A stretch of DNA of 64,000 nucleotides, taken from the NCBI RefSeq assembly GCF_947496485.1, contig NZ_CANMCZ010000003.1, positions 310,001 to 374,000 of the forward strand, given 5' to 3'. Position numbers and translations under genes: made by a program. Shown in pieces: positions 43,516 through 52,295 of the stretch. Positions within the stretch are counted from its first letter, which is position 1, and each line of letters starts with the position of its first letter. Source of the DNA: an uncultured Winogradskyella sp. GTDB lineage: Bacteria; Bacteroidota; Bacteroidia; Flavobacteriales; Flavobacteriaceae. The notes beneath the pieces were generated by a model. That model was not told the origin of the DNA. It ran no database searches and was given only the letters and a program-made list of their open reading frames with translations.

Positions 43516-44262
43516 CTATTCAGACTTCGATTCATACGTCGCTAAATCCTTAGAGTTATAGATTGGTGAGACGTTAAAGAATTTTGATTTTTTAGACTTA
43601 TAATACTTACGGTTTTTAAGTTGCTTTTGCATAAATTTTGATTTGTCATACACTTCGTAAACTTTCAATTTATTATATCTTCCGTATTTAGTCTTCAATT
43701 CTAATTCAATTTTAGAAATTAAGTCTTGAATCTCGTCAATATATTTTAAGCCCATTGTTTTTCCAGATGAAAATTGAGAATTATTCTCATATACAACCCA
43801 ATACATTTTATTTTCTTTAAGTAAATACTTATCTGAATTCTGGTCAGGTTTTGAGACATTCTCATCTGTAATTATAACTTTTTCTGAATCATGGCTGTCT
43901 TTAGTCTCAGTATCATTCAAAATTTCATTTATATCCAGTTTTTTTTCCATATACATAACAATCCAGTCCCTACCTACCTTTGCTTGGATAACATAATTAC
44001 CAATAGCTAACTTTTTAAGGTCAACTTTTACTTTAATAGTATCAACTTCTATCGTCTCTAAATAGTCGTCATTTAGTATATCTACTTGTTGTATCGGTTT
44101 TCTCCCACTTTCTAATATTAGACTATCTCCACTTTTATTTAGCTTTTGTACTAAATTTAATTTACGGGCAGCATAACTCGTATTTTCATGAAACGTAATT
44201 TCTTGACCATAAGAAAATATGGTTGTTAATAAGAGTACTAGGAAGCAATAACCCTTTATCAT
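43516..44262 (-). CDS. Exported protein of unknown function
   Basis: A 248-residue protein with a signal peptide (MIKGYCFLVLLLTTIFSYGQ). Residues 20-105 look like a beta domain (VDTIKVKVDLKKLAIGNYVIQAKVGRDWIVMY). A short acidic linker (about 112-140) follows. The C-terminal part (about 145-248) is basic and helical, with GLKYIDEIQDLISKIELELKTKYG. The middle resembles the C-terminal 'sorting-like' strands seen in flavobacterial surface proteins but I would not press this. No homologue recognised. Confidence 0.6.
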   Translation of the reverse strand: MIKGYCFLVLLLTTIFSYGQEITFHENTSYAARKLNLVQKLNKSGDSLILESGRKPIQQVDILNDDYLETIEVDTIKVKVDLKKLAIGNYVIQAKVGRDWIVMYMEKKLDINEILNDTETKDSHDSEKVIITDENVSKPDQNSDKYLLKENKMYWVVYENNSQFSSGKTMGLKYIDEIQDLISKIELELKTKYGRYNKLKVYEVYDKSKFMQKQLKNRKYYKSKKSKFFNVSPIYNSKDLATYESKSE

Positions 44263-44591
44263 TATTCTTTATTAATGTATTACAAATTTATATCTATATG
44301 CTACTAGAATTAGGCTCTATTGATTTAAATTTTGATTTATCTAAGTGTAAAAAGTAATGAATCAATAAATCAACACAAACCTTAATATCGTGGTCTTGGT
44401 CACATTATTTTAATACAACATAAATGATGCCAATGTTGCTCATAAATTCAGATATTCTTTCATATGAAATCTAAAGTATTAGTTCCAAAATAGGTTTGAT
44501 GAAGAAATCACCCTAAAATATGACGTAAATTCATAACTTTAGCTTCGCTTATAAACCACCAAATAACGACTAGGTTTAATCAATATTAAAT
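44263..44591. other. 329-bp intergenic region without a recognised feature
   Basis: AT-rich sequence between divergent genes. I see no open frame over 20 codons with a plausible start, no strong hairpin and no full TAnnTTTG match at the usual distance from either gene. A TAACTTTA stretch (near 44535) is the only promoter-like word before the forward gene. Confidence 0.5.
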
Positions 44592-45389
44592 ATGCACAAA
44601 ATTATTTCGAGTACGCAAAACTCGTTAGTAAAACAATTCGTTCTGCTAAAAGAAAAATCGCGAGAACGTAAAAAGTCTAATCTATTCTTAATTGAAGGAA
44701 AACGCGAGTTATCCCTTGCGATAAAAGGCGGTTATAAGATTGAAACCTTATTATTCTTTCCTGATTTATTCTCTGAAAGTGAGGCTAAAGCCATGAGCGC
44801 ATATGGAATTGAAATCATAGAAATCTCAAAAGAAGTCTTTCAAAAGTTGGCTCACCGCGATACTACTGAAGGAGTCATAGCAGTAGTAAAATCAAAAACC
44901 CACCAGCTCGAAGATTTAAAACTAAAATCTAAGAACCCATTAATTTTAGTTGCAGAAGCACCTGAAAAACCAGGTAATATTGGAGCACTACTTCGTACAG
45001 CAGATGCCGCTAACGTAGAAGCTGTAGTTATTGCCAATCCAAAATCAGATTTATATAATCCTAACATTATTCGTTCTAGTATTGGTTGTGTGTTTACAAC
45101 AGAAGTTATAATGGCTAGCTCTGAGGATGTAATCGCATTTCTAAAAAAATACAATTTCAAAATTTTTTCTGCTATTTTACAAGAATCAGAGCCTTACCAC
45201 TTGCAAGATTACACATTACCCACAGCTATAGTAGTTGGTACAGAAGCTACAGGTTTAACCCAGGAATGGCGAGATGCAGCAACAAAAAACGTAAGTATAC
45301 CAATGCAAGGTGTTATAGATTCTATGAATGTTTCTGTTGCCGCAGGAATTCTTATTTTTGAAGCTAAGCGACAACGCGATTTTAAATAA
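44592..45389 (+). CDS. TrmH/SpoU-family RNA 2'-O-methyltransferase
   Basis: A 265-residue SPOUT methyltransferase. An N-terminal substrate-binding domain (about 1-95) is followed by the knotted catalytic domain with the three motifs: PEKPGNIGALLRTADAANV (motif 1), IVVGTEATGLTQEW (motif 2) and VSIPMQGVIDSMNVSVAAGILIFEA (motif 3). It methylates a ribose in tRNA or rRNA; RlmB-like and TsnR-like homologues cannot be separated here. It is three bases from the M48 gene that follows. Confidence 0.93.
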   Translation: MHKIISSTQNSLVKQFVLLKEKSRERKKSNLFLIEGKRELSLAIKGGYKIETLLFFPDLFSESEAKAMSAYGIEIIEISKEVFQKLAHRDTTEGVIAVVKSKTHQLEDLKLKSKNPLILVAEAPEKPGNIGALLRTADAANVEAVVIANPKSDLYNPNIIRSSIGCVFTTEVIMASSEDVIAFLKKYNFKIFSAILQESEPYHLQDYTLPTAIVVGTEATGLTQEWRDAATKNVSIPMQGVIDSMNVSVAAGILIFEAKRQRDFK

Positions 45390-45392
45390 AAT

Positions 45393-46625
45393 ATGAAAGC
45401 AGAAACCCTATTCTATATAATCATCGGAATCATTGTAATTAACTTCATAAAAGATAAGATTCTTAACACGATAAATGCAAAACACTTTAACGATCCAATC
45501 CCTGAAGAATTAAACGATGTTTACGACCAAGATGAATATAAAAAATCACAAGCCTATAAAGCCACAAATTATAAATTTGGTATTTGGACATCTTTGTTTT
45601 CCTTAATATTGACCTTAGGTTTTCTATTTTTTGATGGTTTTGAATATGTCGATAACATTGCCAGAAGCTATTCTGATAAACCAATTGTAATTGCTTTAGT
45701 TTTCTTTGGTATTATAATGATAGCCAGCGACATTATAACAACACCTTTTGGGTATTACAAAACTTTTGTGATTGAAGAAAAATTCGGCTTTAATAAAACT
45801 ACAAAAAAGTTATTCCTTTTAGATAAGCTAAAAGGCTTAGTAATGATGGCTGGTATAGGTGGTGGCATCATTGCACTTATTATTTGGTTTTATCAGCTTA
45901 CAGGAAATCAGTTTTGGCTCTATGCTTGGGGAATCGTGACCGTATTCACAGTATTTATGAATATGTTTTATTCCAAACTCATTGTACCTTTATTTAATAA
46001 GCAAACACCATTAGAAGAAGGTGATTTACGCAATAAAATCTCAGATTACGCTAAGTCTGTTGGGTTTAGTTTGAAAAAGATTTTTATCATTGATGGTTCA
46101 AAACGAAGTACCAAAGCTAATGCCTATTTCTCTGGTTTTGGAAGTGAAAAACGTGTAACACTTTACGATACCCTAGTGAACGATTTAGACGATGAAGAAA
46201 TCGTTGCTGTTTTAGCACATGAGGTTGGGCATTATAAAAGAAACCATATTATTTTTAATTTAATAACCTCTATACTACTCACAGGATTAACCTTATACAT
46301 CTTATCGCTATTCATTTCTAAACCATTACTATCTAATGCCATTGGCGTAGAAACACCAAGTTTTCATGTTGGTTTAATTGCTTTTGGATTACTCTACTCG
46401 CCTATTTCTGAGATAACTGGATTAGTAATGAATTACGTCTCACGTGTTTTTGAATACCAAGCCGATGACTATGCTAAAAACACCTACAAAGCTGAACCTC
46501 TAATTACCTCATTAAAAAAACTCTCTAAAAATAGTTTAAGCAATTTAACACCTCATAAAGCCTATGTGTTTATGCATTATTCACATCCTACACTTTTGGA
46601 ACGGGTTAAGAATTTAAGGAAGTAA
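45393..46625 (+). CDS. M48 family membrane metalloprotease (Ste24-like)
   Basis: A 410-residue integral membrane zinc protease. Several membrane segments (about 4-20, 62-82, 98-118, 150-175, 180-205, plus two late ones) surround the site HEVGHYKRNH (HExxH, about 276-285) and the third ligand region FEYQADDYAKNTY (about 352-364). Length and motifs fit CAAX prenyl protease 1/Ste24 relatives, which in bacteria do membrane-protein quality control. It is co-transcribed with the methyltransferase. Confidence 0.92.
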   Translation: MKAETLFYIIIGIIVINFIKDKILNTINAKHFNDPIPEELNDVYDQDEYKKSQAYKATNYKFGIWTSLFSLILTLGFLFFDGFEYVDNIARSYSDKPIVIALVFFGIIMIASDIITTPFGYYKTFVIEEKFGFNKTTKKLFLLDKLKGLVMMAGIGGGIIALIIWFYQLTGNQFWLYAWGIVTVFTVFMNMFYSKLIVPLFNKQTPLEEGDLRNKISDYAKSVGFSLKKIFIIDGSKRSTKANAYFSGFGSEKRVTLYDTLVNDLDDEEIVAVLAHEVGHYKRNHIIFNLITSILLTGLTLYILSLFISKPLLSNAIGVETPSFHVGLIAFGLLYSPISEITGLVMNYVSRVFEYQADDYAKNTYKAEPLITSLKKLSKNSLSNLTPHKAYVFMHYSHPTLLERVKNLRK

Positions 46626-46680
46626 CTACTATGTCCCATATTAAGAGCTAAATTTTAAATGATATATATGACAAATTAGG

Positions 46681-47184
46681 TTGAACAGATTTAAAACTCC
46701 AATAACTAATATTATAATTAAGATTCCAGTAATTATTATTGCAATACTAATATTTATCCGTGACTATAATTCTCTAAAAGATTATTTTGAACTTACAGGA
46801 AATAATAATTCATTAACAGATTGTTTGCAGGTCATCTTTACCACGTCAATCTTCAGGACGTCATTTTTAATGCTAATTCCTTTAATTGGAATCTTTTTGA
46901 AATCGAAAATTGGCTGGCTTTTAATACTTTCCTTTTATTATTTGTTTTTAATTACAATCTTATATACTGGTTTTGAGACTGAATTTGAACGTGATGGAAC
47001 AATAGTAATTCTGTTTTTTATCTTTATATTACCTATCGTATTCATTGGAGTTATGAATAACGAGGACAATACTAATGTATATGATATCAATCGAAGTGAA
47101 TTACTAAAAATGAACATTGCCTCAATTACAATTGCATTAATAGAATTAGCTATAATTCTATTTTTAAATCTTACACAGTCATAG
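46681..47184 (+). CDS. Small multipass membrane protein, unknown function
   Basis: A 167-residue frame opened by TTG at 46681 (no in-frame ATG upstream). It has about four membrane segments: IIIKIPVIIIAILIF, IFRTSFLMLIPLIGIFL, WLLILSFYYLFLITILY, and VILFFIFILPIVFIGVM plus a final hydrophobic tail. No motif is recognised. The unusual start and the strong AT bias match the other orphan genes next to structured elements. It may be a recently acquired cassette gene. Confidence 0.55.
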   Translation: MNRFKTPITNIIIKIPVIIIAILIFIRDYNSLKDYFELTGNNNSLTDCLQVIFTTSIFRTSFLMLIPLIGIFLKSKIGWLLILSFYYLFLITILYTGFETEFERDGTIVILFFIFILPIVFIGVMNNEDNTNVYDINRSELLKMNIASITIALIELAIILFLNLTQS

Positions 47185-47192
47185 TTGTACTA

Positions 47193-47350
47193 ATTAGCAA
47201 CACCTATATACTTTCAAACGCTTTTAGAACGTATTCTTAATTTGAAGAATTAAAGCTTGACTTTCTAAAAAAAATCAACGAACTTCGTTAACGTCTGATA
47301 TAAGTCATTGAAACGGACTCATATCACTAAGTTAGCCATAATTAAACACA
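47193..47350 (+). repeat. Intergenic structured element, degenerate copy
   Basis: The left end ATTAGCAACACCTATATAC resembles GCTAACAACGTGTATAG; the right end TTAGCCATAATTAAACACAG resembles AACCATACACGAACACG. Inside are GAATTC-type and AACGAACTTCGTT palindromes. It lies between two orphan genes on the same strand. Confidence 0.4.
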
Positions 47351-47353
47351 GCT

Positions 47354-47875
47354 GTGACGTATAAAGAAATCAAAAATAAATTAGACAATAGTGATTTTGT
47401 TTTTTATTATCATTATTTCTATGGCTTTTCTGAAAAGATGTGTGAGTATACTTTTTTTATTAATAGTAATTTTAATTTTGATTTAATATTAAAATTTTAT
47501 GAGAAGCCAATTGATTTCTCAAAGGAACTGTCAAATGATATAAGAGATTATAGAAGACAACTTTATTTAAATTGTAAAACACCAGAAGTTATAAGACATA
47601 GGCTAAAATATATATTGGACAATTCATTTGAACTAAAAGACTCATATTTGAAAAAATCTGAAATTGGTAAATATTCTTCATCTGACGCCGTTGAAAAAAG
47701 CTCATACATAAATCATAAGAATGGAAAATTCTCAATAAATTTAGGAGATGGGTTTGATCGAAATTTAATAATTACAAATGCAGAAATTGATTTTATGGAA
47801 TTAGTGAAAATCGTTCATAAATGGATAGACGAAATTTCTGATGATTTAATGAAATATTACGGTTACACGAAATGA
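47354..47875 (+). CDS. Orphan soluble protein, unknown function
   Basis: A 173-residue protein opened by GTG at 47354 (MTYKEIKNKLDNSDFVFYYH). It is rich in Tyr, Phe, Lys and Asp, without signal peptide or membrane segment; YFYGFSEKMCEYTFFINSNF and LVKIVHKWIDEISDDLMKYYG suggest a mixed alpha/beta fold. No family is recognised. It is enclosed by a degenerate element upstream and the best-preserved structured element downstream, the layout expected of a gene cassette. Confidence 0.6.
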   Translation: MTYKEIKNKLDNSDFVFYYHYFYGFSEKMCEYTFFINSNFNFDLILKFYEKPIDFSKELSNDIRDYRRQLYLNCKTPEVIRHRLKYILDNSFELKDSYLKKSEIGKYSSSDAVEKSSYINHKNGKFSINLGDGFDRNLIITNAEIDFMELVKIVHKWIDEISDDLMKYYGYTK

Positions 47876-47894
47876 AATAGAATAGAATAACTAT

Positions 47895-48024
47895 GGCTAA
47901 CAACGTGTATAGTTCATTGCTCGGAAATTCCTAATCGGAATTTCTGTCGCTTCTGAACAATGGGTTCCTGTTTATTTGCTAACTTAGAGCAAACGCAACG
48001 AAACCATACACGAACACGTTAACG
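47895..48024 (+). repeat. Intergenic structured element, best-preserved copy
   Basis: About 130 bp. Left end GGCTAACAACGTGTATAGTT and right end AACCATACACGAACACGTTA are imperfect inverted repeats (AACGTG...TATAGTT against AACCATA...CACGTT), with six extra bases on the right arm. Inside is the hairpin GAAATTCC-TAATC-GGAATTTC. The asymmetric imperfect ends recall integron attC sites, although the RYYYAAC/GTTRRRY cores are not strictly met. The bases to 48167 show no further feature. Confidence 0.6.
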
Positions 48025-48167
48025 AAAGATCTGTCAAAGACTTTTTTATAATATTTCACTAAACACTAAAACTTACAAAACCTACCATTCCACGAAATTT
48101 CAAATAATTTTGAAATAAGCTTTAAAATTACATTGTTCATTTACAACCAATTCACTACTTTAGTTCT

Positions 48168-50375
48168 ATGACTGAGGAAGCCATAGAAAAGGAAAATAAA
48201 GCTATCGCAAAAGCTTACAAAGAGTTACTTAAGGTAAGCTATCAAACTTTGAGTACTGACGATAAAAAATTGATTCGTCATGCTTTTGAGGTTGCATTAG
48301 ATGCGCACAAAGACCAGCGTCGTAAGTCTGGTGAGGCTTATATTTTTCATCCTCTAGCTGTTGCGAGAATTGTAGCAAAAGAAATTGGTTTAGATGCCAC
48401 CTCAATTGCTGCGGCTTTATTACACGATGTTGTAGAAGACAATCCAAATTACACTATTGCTGATATAGAGCAACTATTTGGTGAAACCGTTGCCAGAATT
48501 GTGGATGGTCTTACCAAAATTTCTTCATTAAAGAAAGATATGGATGTCTCACTTCAAGCTGAGAATTTTCGAAAAATGCTTCTTACATTAAATGATGATG
48601 TAAGAGTTATTATTATAAAAATCGCAGATCGTTTGCACAACATGCAGACTATGGATTCTATGCGAGCAGATAAGCAAGTCAAAATTGCTTCAGAAACGTT
48701 ATACATTTATGCACCTCTTGCACACAGAATTGGACTTTATAATATAAAAACCGAACTTGAAGACTTAGGGCTTAAATACACAGAACCTGAGGTATATAAT
48801 GACATCTTAGAAAAAATACAAGAAAGCAAAGAAGAGCAAGACGAATACATTAAATCATTTTCTAAGGTCATTGAAAAAACCTTGGACAAAGAAGGTTTAA
48901 ACTATGAAATTAAAGGACGACCAAAATCAATTTTCAGCATTAGACGAAAAATGATTAAACAAGGTGTTTCTTTTGATGAAGTCTATGATAAGTTTGCTGT
49001 TCGTATTGTTTATAAGTCTGATCTAGAGAACGAAAAATTTCTGGCTTGGAAAATTTATTCTGTAGTTACAGATCACTTTACCCCAAACCCAATTAGGCTT
49101 AGAGATTGGATTTCTTCTCCTAAATCAACGGGTTATGAGGCGCTACATATTACTGTTGTAGGACCTAAAAGTCGCTGGGTCGAAGTTCAGATTCGTAGTG
49201 AGCGTATGAACGAAATTGCTGAGAAAGGCTATGCTGCGCATTACAAATACAAAAATAAGGACGATAAAGAAGATAATCTCGATCTGTGGATAAATCGCCT
49301 CCAAGAAGCCTTAGAAAACAACGAAGCAGATGCTGTTGATTTTGTAGAACAGTTTAAACTCAATTTATATTCCAAAGAAATTTTTGTGTTTTCACCAAAA
49401 GGGGATTTAAAATCACTTCCTAAAGGTGCAACTCCGCTAGACTTTGCTTTTAGTATTCACACAGAAGTGGGCATGAAAACACGTGGTGCGAAGGTCAATG
49501 GAAAATTGATGCCTTTGAGTCACGAATTGCAAAGTGGTGATCGTGTGGAGATTATGACCTCTGAAAGTGCCAAACCAAATGCTAATTGGTTGGACTATGC
49601 AACTACAGCAAGAGCACGAAGTAAGATTAAATCCGCATTAAACGCAGACACAAAAGAAATTGCTGAAGAAGGAAAGGAAATTTTAAGACGTAAGCTAAAA
49701 CAGCTCAAAATTACATTGAATGAAAGTTCAGTGAATGAGATGGTTAATTATTTTAAACTGAGCACCTCATTAGATTTATTTTATCGTGTAGGTATTGGCA
49801 CTATTGATAACAAAAAATTAAAAGCTTTTGCATCTTCTCGTAGCAACATGTTTGTTAGTTATTTAAAAAATAAAATTTATAAGCCTACTGCACCAAAAGA
49901 TATTCATAAAGAAGAGATAACTTCTAAATATGATATGCTAGTTTTCGGAAAAGAAGAAGACAAACTAGACTACTCTTTAGCAAATTGTTGCAACCCTATT
50001 CCAGGCGATCAAGTGTTTGGTTTTGTAACAGTTAATGAAGGTATAAAAGTGCATAAAAAGAACTGCCCAAATGCAGTGAGTTTACAATCTAATTATGCTT
50101 ATAGAATTATGCAGGCTAAATGGATTGATTCTAGTCAACAGGTATATAAATCACAGATAACCTTATCTGGAATTGATAATCTAGGGTTAGTTAACGATAT
50201 CACTAAACTGATCTCTGAAAACATGCACGTTAACATGAAGAGTATAAGTTTTTCTAGTGATGATGGTGTATTTACTGGTAAAATCACGGTTGAAGTGAAC
50301 AATCAAACCTTGTTGAAAAAACTTATTAATAATTTAAAAAAGATTAATGGTATTGATAAGGTCACTAGAGTTTGA
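48168..50375 (+). CDS. Bifunctional (p)ppGpp synthase/hydrolase (Rel/SpoT)
   Basis: A 735-residue stringent-response enzyme. The HD hydrolase domain (about 25-190) has intact HPLAVA and LLHDVVEDNP. The synthetase domain (about 230-345) has GRPKSIFSIRRKM, YDKFAVRIVY and STGYEALHITV. The TGS domain (about 395-460) has FVFSPKGDLKSLPKGATPLDFAF, followed by a helical and zinc-finger-like region (LANCCNPIPGDQ) and a C-terminal ACT domain (about 660-735). Both active sites look complete, so it should make and degrade the alarmone. Gene order with fur-like and purA is typical for the family. Confidence 0.95.
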   Translation: MTEEAIEKENKAIAKAYKELLKVSYQTLSTDDKKLIRHAFEVALDAHKDQRRKSGEAYIFHPLAVARIVAKEIGLDATSIAAALLHDVVEDNPNYTIADIEQLFGETVARIVDGLTKISSLKKDMDVSLQAENFRKMLLTLNDDVRVIIIKIADRLHNMQTMDSMRADKQVKIASETLYIYAPLAHRIGLYNIKTELEDLGLKYTEPEVYNDILEKIQESKEEQDEYIKSFSKVIEKTLDKEGLNYEIKGRPKSIFSIRRKMIKQGVSFDEVYDKFAVRIVYKSDLENEKFLAWKIYSVVTDHFTPNPIRLRDWISSPKSTGYEALHITVVGPKSRWVEVQIRSERMNEIAEKGYAAHYKYKNKDDKEDNLDLWINRLQEALENNEADAVDFVEQFKLNLYSKEIFVFSPKGDLKSLPKGATPLDFAFSIHTEVGMKTRGAKVNGKLMPLSHELQSGDRVEIMTSESAKPNANWLDYATTARARSKIKSALNADTKEIAEEGKEILRRKLKQLKITLNESSVNEMVNYFKLSTSLDLFYRVGIGTIDNKKLKAFASSRSNMFVSYLKNKIYKPTAPKDIHKEEITSKYDMLVFGKEEDKLDYSLANCCNPIPGDQVFGFVTVNEGIKVHKKNCPNAVSLQSNYAYRIMQAKWIDSSQQVYKSQITLSGIDNLGLVNDITKLISENMHVNMKSISFSSDDGVFTGKITVEVNNQTLLKKLINNLKKINGIDKVTRV

Positions 50376-50489
50376 TTCTGTTTTTTAAGAGTTATAAACA
50401 CTATTGAAAAGTTGTTCATTTCTTTTCTCTTAATCGCTGTTTTTTATCATTAATATGCTATTAAATTTACTTAAATTTGCGTCTTAATT

Positions 50490-50942
50490 ATGAATGCAAC
50501 TAAAGAAGAAAGTAATCAAGAAATTGTAAAGCGTGTATTTACTCAATTCCTTGAAGAAAAGGGTCACAGAAAAACACCTGAGCGTTACGCTATACTTCAA
50601 GAAATTTATGATAGTGAAGAACATTTTGATATAGAATCCCTCTATATTAAAATGAAAAACAAAAATTATCGTGTAAGTAGAGCAACGTTATACAATACTA
50701 TTGAATTGCTATTGGAATGTTCATTAGTTCGTAAGCATCAATTCGGTCAGAATCAGGCACATTACGAAAAATCTTATTTTGATAAAAATCATGATCATGT
50801 CATTCTCACAGATACAGGAGAAGTTATCGAATTTTGTGATCCTCGAATTCAATCCATCAAAAAAACCATAGAAGAGGTTTTTGATATACAAATAACTAAT
50901 CATTCACTATATTTTTACGGCAACCGTAAAAAAGACGACTAA
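50490..50942 (+). CDS. Fur-family regulator lacking the CxxC zinc site
   Basis: A 150-residue Fur-like repressor. The winged helix (about 18-92) has [16 protein letters not shown] and [21 protein letters not shown]. The dimerisation part has [21 protein letters not shown] and [14 protein letters not shown] ending ([14 protein letters not shown]). In E. coli Fur the corresponding stretch contains CxxC (LICLDCG); here it is ILTDTG, so that structural zinc site is missing. Metal-sensing histidines partly remain. Regulated metal (iron, zinc or none) is unclear. It is 13 bp upstream of purA. Confidence 0.88.
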   Translation: MNATKEESNQEIVKRVFTQFLEEKGHRKTPERYAILQEIYDSEEHFDIESLYIKMKNKNYRVSRATLYNTIELLLECSLVRKHQFGQNQAHYEKSYFDKNHDHVILTDTGEVIEFCDPRIQSIKKTIEEVFDIQITNHSLYFYGNRKKDD

Positions 50943-50955
50943 CTAATTTTTTAAA

Positions 50956-52236
50956 ATGGCAGTAGATTTACTACTTGGATTACAATGGGGAGATGAAGGC
51001 AAAGGAAAAATTGTCGATGTATTTACCTCTAAATACGATATTATTGCACGCTTTCAAGGTGGCCCAAATGCAGGCCATACTTTAGTCTTTAATGGCAGAA
51101 AGCACGTATTACATACGATACCTTCCGGAATTTTTCATGATAATACTGTAAACCTTGTTGGTAATGGTGTCGTTATCGATCCTGTTATTTTCAAAAAGGA
51201 ACTAGACAAACTAGACGAGCAAAATGTAGACTACAGAAAATCGCTCTGTATATCTCGCAAAGCACATATAATTTTACCAACACACCGTTTATTAGATGCT
51301 GCAAGTGAAGCTTCTAAAGGCAAAGCAAAAATAGGTTCTACATTAAAAGGTATTGGTCCAACATATATGGACAAAACTGGTAGAAATGGTATCAGAGTTG
51401 GTGATATTGAATTAGCAGATTGGAAAGATAAATACAGAGCTTTAGCAGATAAGCATGAAGCAATGATCGCATTCTACAACGTGGATATTCAATATGATTT
51501 AGATGAATTAGAAGCTGATTTCTTTAATGCTATTGAGACTTTGAAAAGTTTAAAATTTATTGATTCAGAAGAATTTATTCATCAAGCACAGGCCTCAGGA
51601 AAATCTATTTTAGCAGAAGGTGCACAAGGCTCTTTATTAGATATTGACTTTGGAACTTATCCATTCGTCACCTCTTCAAATACTACTGCTGCAGGAGCAT
51701 GCACAGGTTTAGGTGTTGCACCAAGTCAAATTGGTGAGGTTTTTGGAATTTTTAAAGCTTATACAACACGTGTAGGTTCTGGGCCATTTCCAACAGAATT
51801 GTTCGACAAAGATGGTGAGACGATGGCTAGAGTTGGTAACGAATTCGGTGCCACAACTGGCCGTCCAAGAAGATGTGGTTGGTTAGATTTAGTCGCTTTG
51901 CGTTATGCCTGCCAAGTAAATGGTGTTACTCAACTTATAATGATGAAAGGTGATGTGCTTTCAGGATTTAAAACCTTGAAAGTATGTACAACATATAAAT
52001 ATAAAGGTGAAGAAATTACGCATCTGCCATATAACATTGAAGAAGAAAATGTGACTCCAATTTACACCGAAGTGAAAGGTTGGGCAGAAGACCTAACTGG
52101 GATGACTGAAGCATCAGAATTACCTGAAAATCTGAATGCCTATGTAGAGTTCTTAGAAAAAGAGCTTAACATTCCTATTACAATTGTTTCTGTAGGACCA
52201 GATCGTAAGCAGACCATTGTGAGAAAAACTGTATAG
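50956..52236 (+). CDS. purA: Adenylosuccinate synthase
   Basis: A 426-residue enzyme joining IMP and aspartate with GTP, the first committed step to AMP. Motifs: GLQWGDEGKGKIVD (P-loop with catalytic Asp) at the N-terminus, GGPNAGHTL with the catalytic His, GSTLKGIGPTYMDK, EGAQGSLLDIDFGTYPFVTSSNT, TTGRPRRCGWLD and the C-terminal VGPDRKQTI. Length is standard. It follows the Fur-like gene at 13 bp on the same strand. Confidence 0.98.
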   Translation: MAVDLLLGLQWGDEGKGKIVDVFTSKYDIIARFQGGPNAGHTLVFNGRKHVLHTIPSGIFHDNTVNLVGNGVVIDPVIFKKELDKLDEQNVDYRKSLCISRKAHIILPTHRLLDAASEASKGKAKIGSTLKGIGPTYMDKTGRNGIRVGDIELADWKDKYRALADKHEAMIAFYNVDIQYDLDELEADFFNAIETLKSLKFIDSEEFIHQAQASGKSILAEGAQGSLLDIDFGTYPFVTSSNTTAAGACTGLGVAPSQIGEVFGIFKAYTTRVGSGPFPTELFDKDGETMARVGNEFGATTGRPRRCGWLDLVALRYACQVNGVTQLIMMKGDVLSGFKTLKVCTTYKYKGEEITHLPYNIEEENVTPIYTEVKGWAEDLTGMTEASELPENLNAYVEFLEKELNIPITIVSVGPDRKQTIVRKTV

Positions 52237-52295
52237 TTTCTAATCTCTAGATTCTGTTAAAAAAACTGTTAACTCGTACTAAAGCAAAACTATAA

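Noticed and set aside
46659..46672. ATGATATATATGAC as a fourth Fnr-type operator
   Set aside because: It shares ATGATA but the second half does not mirror the first (no TCAT), and no -7 box lies 33 bp away.
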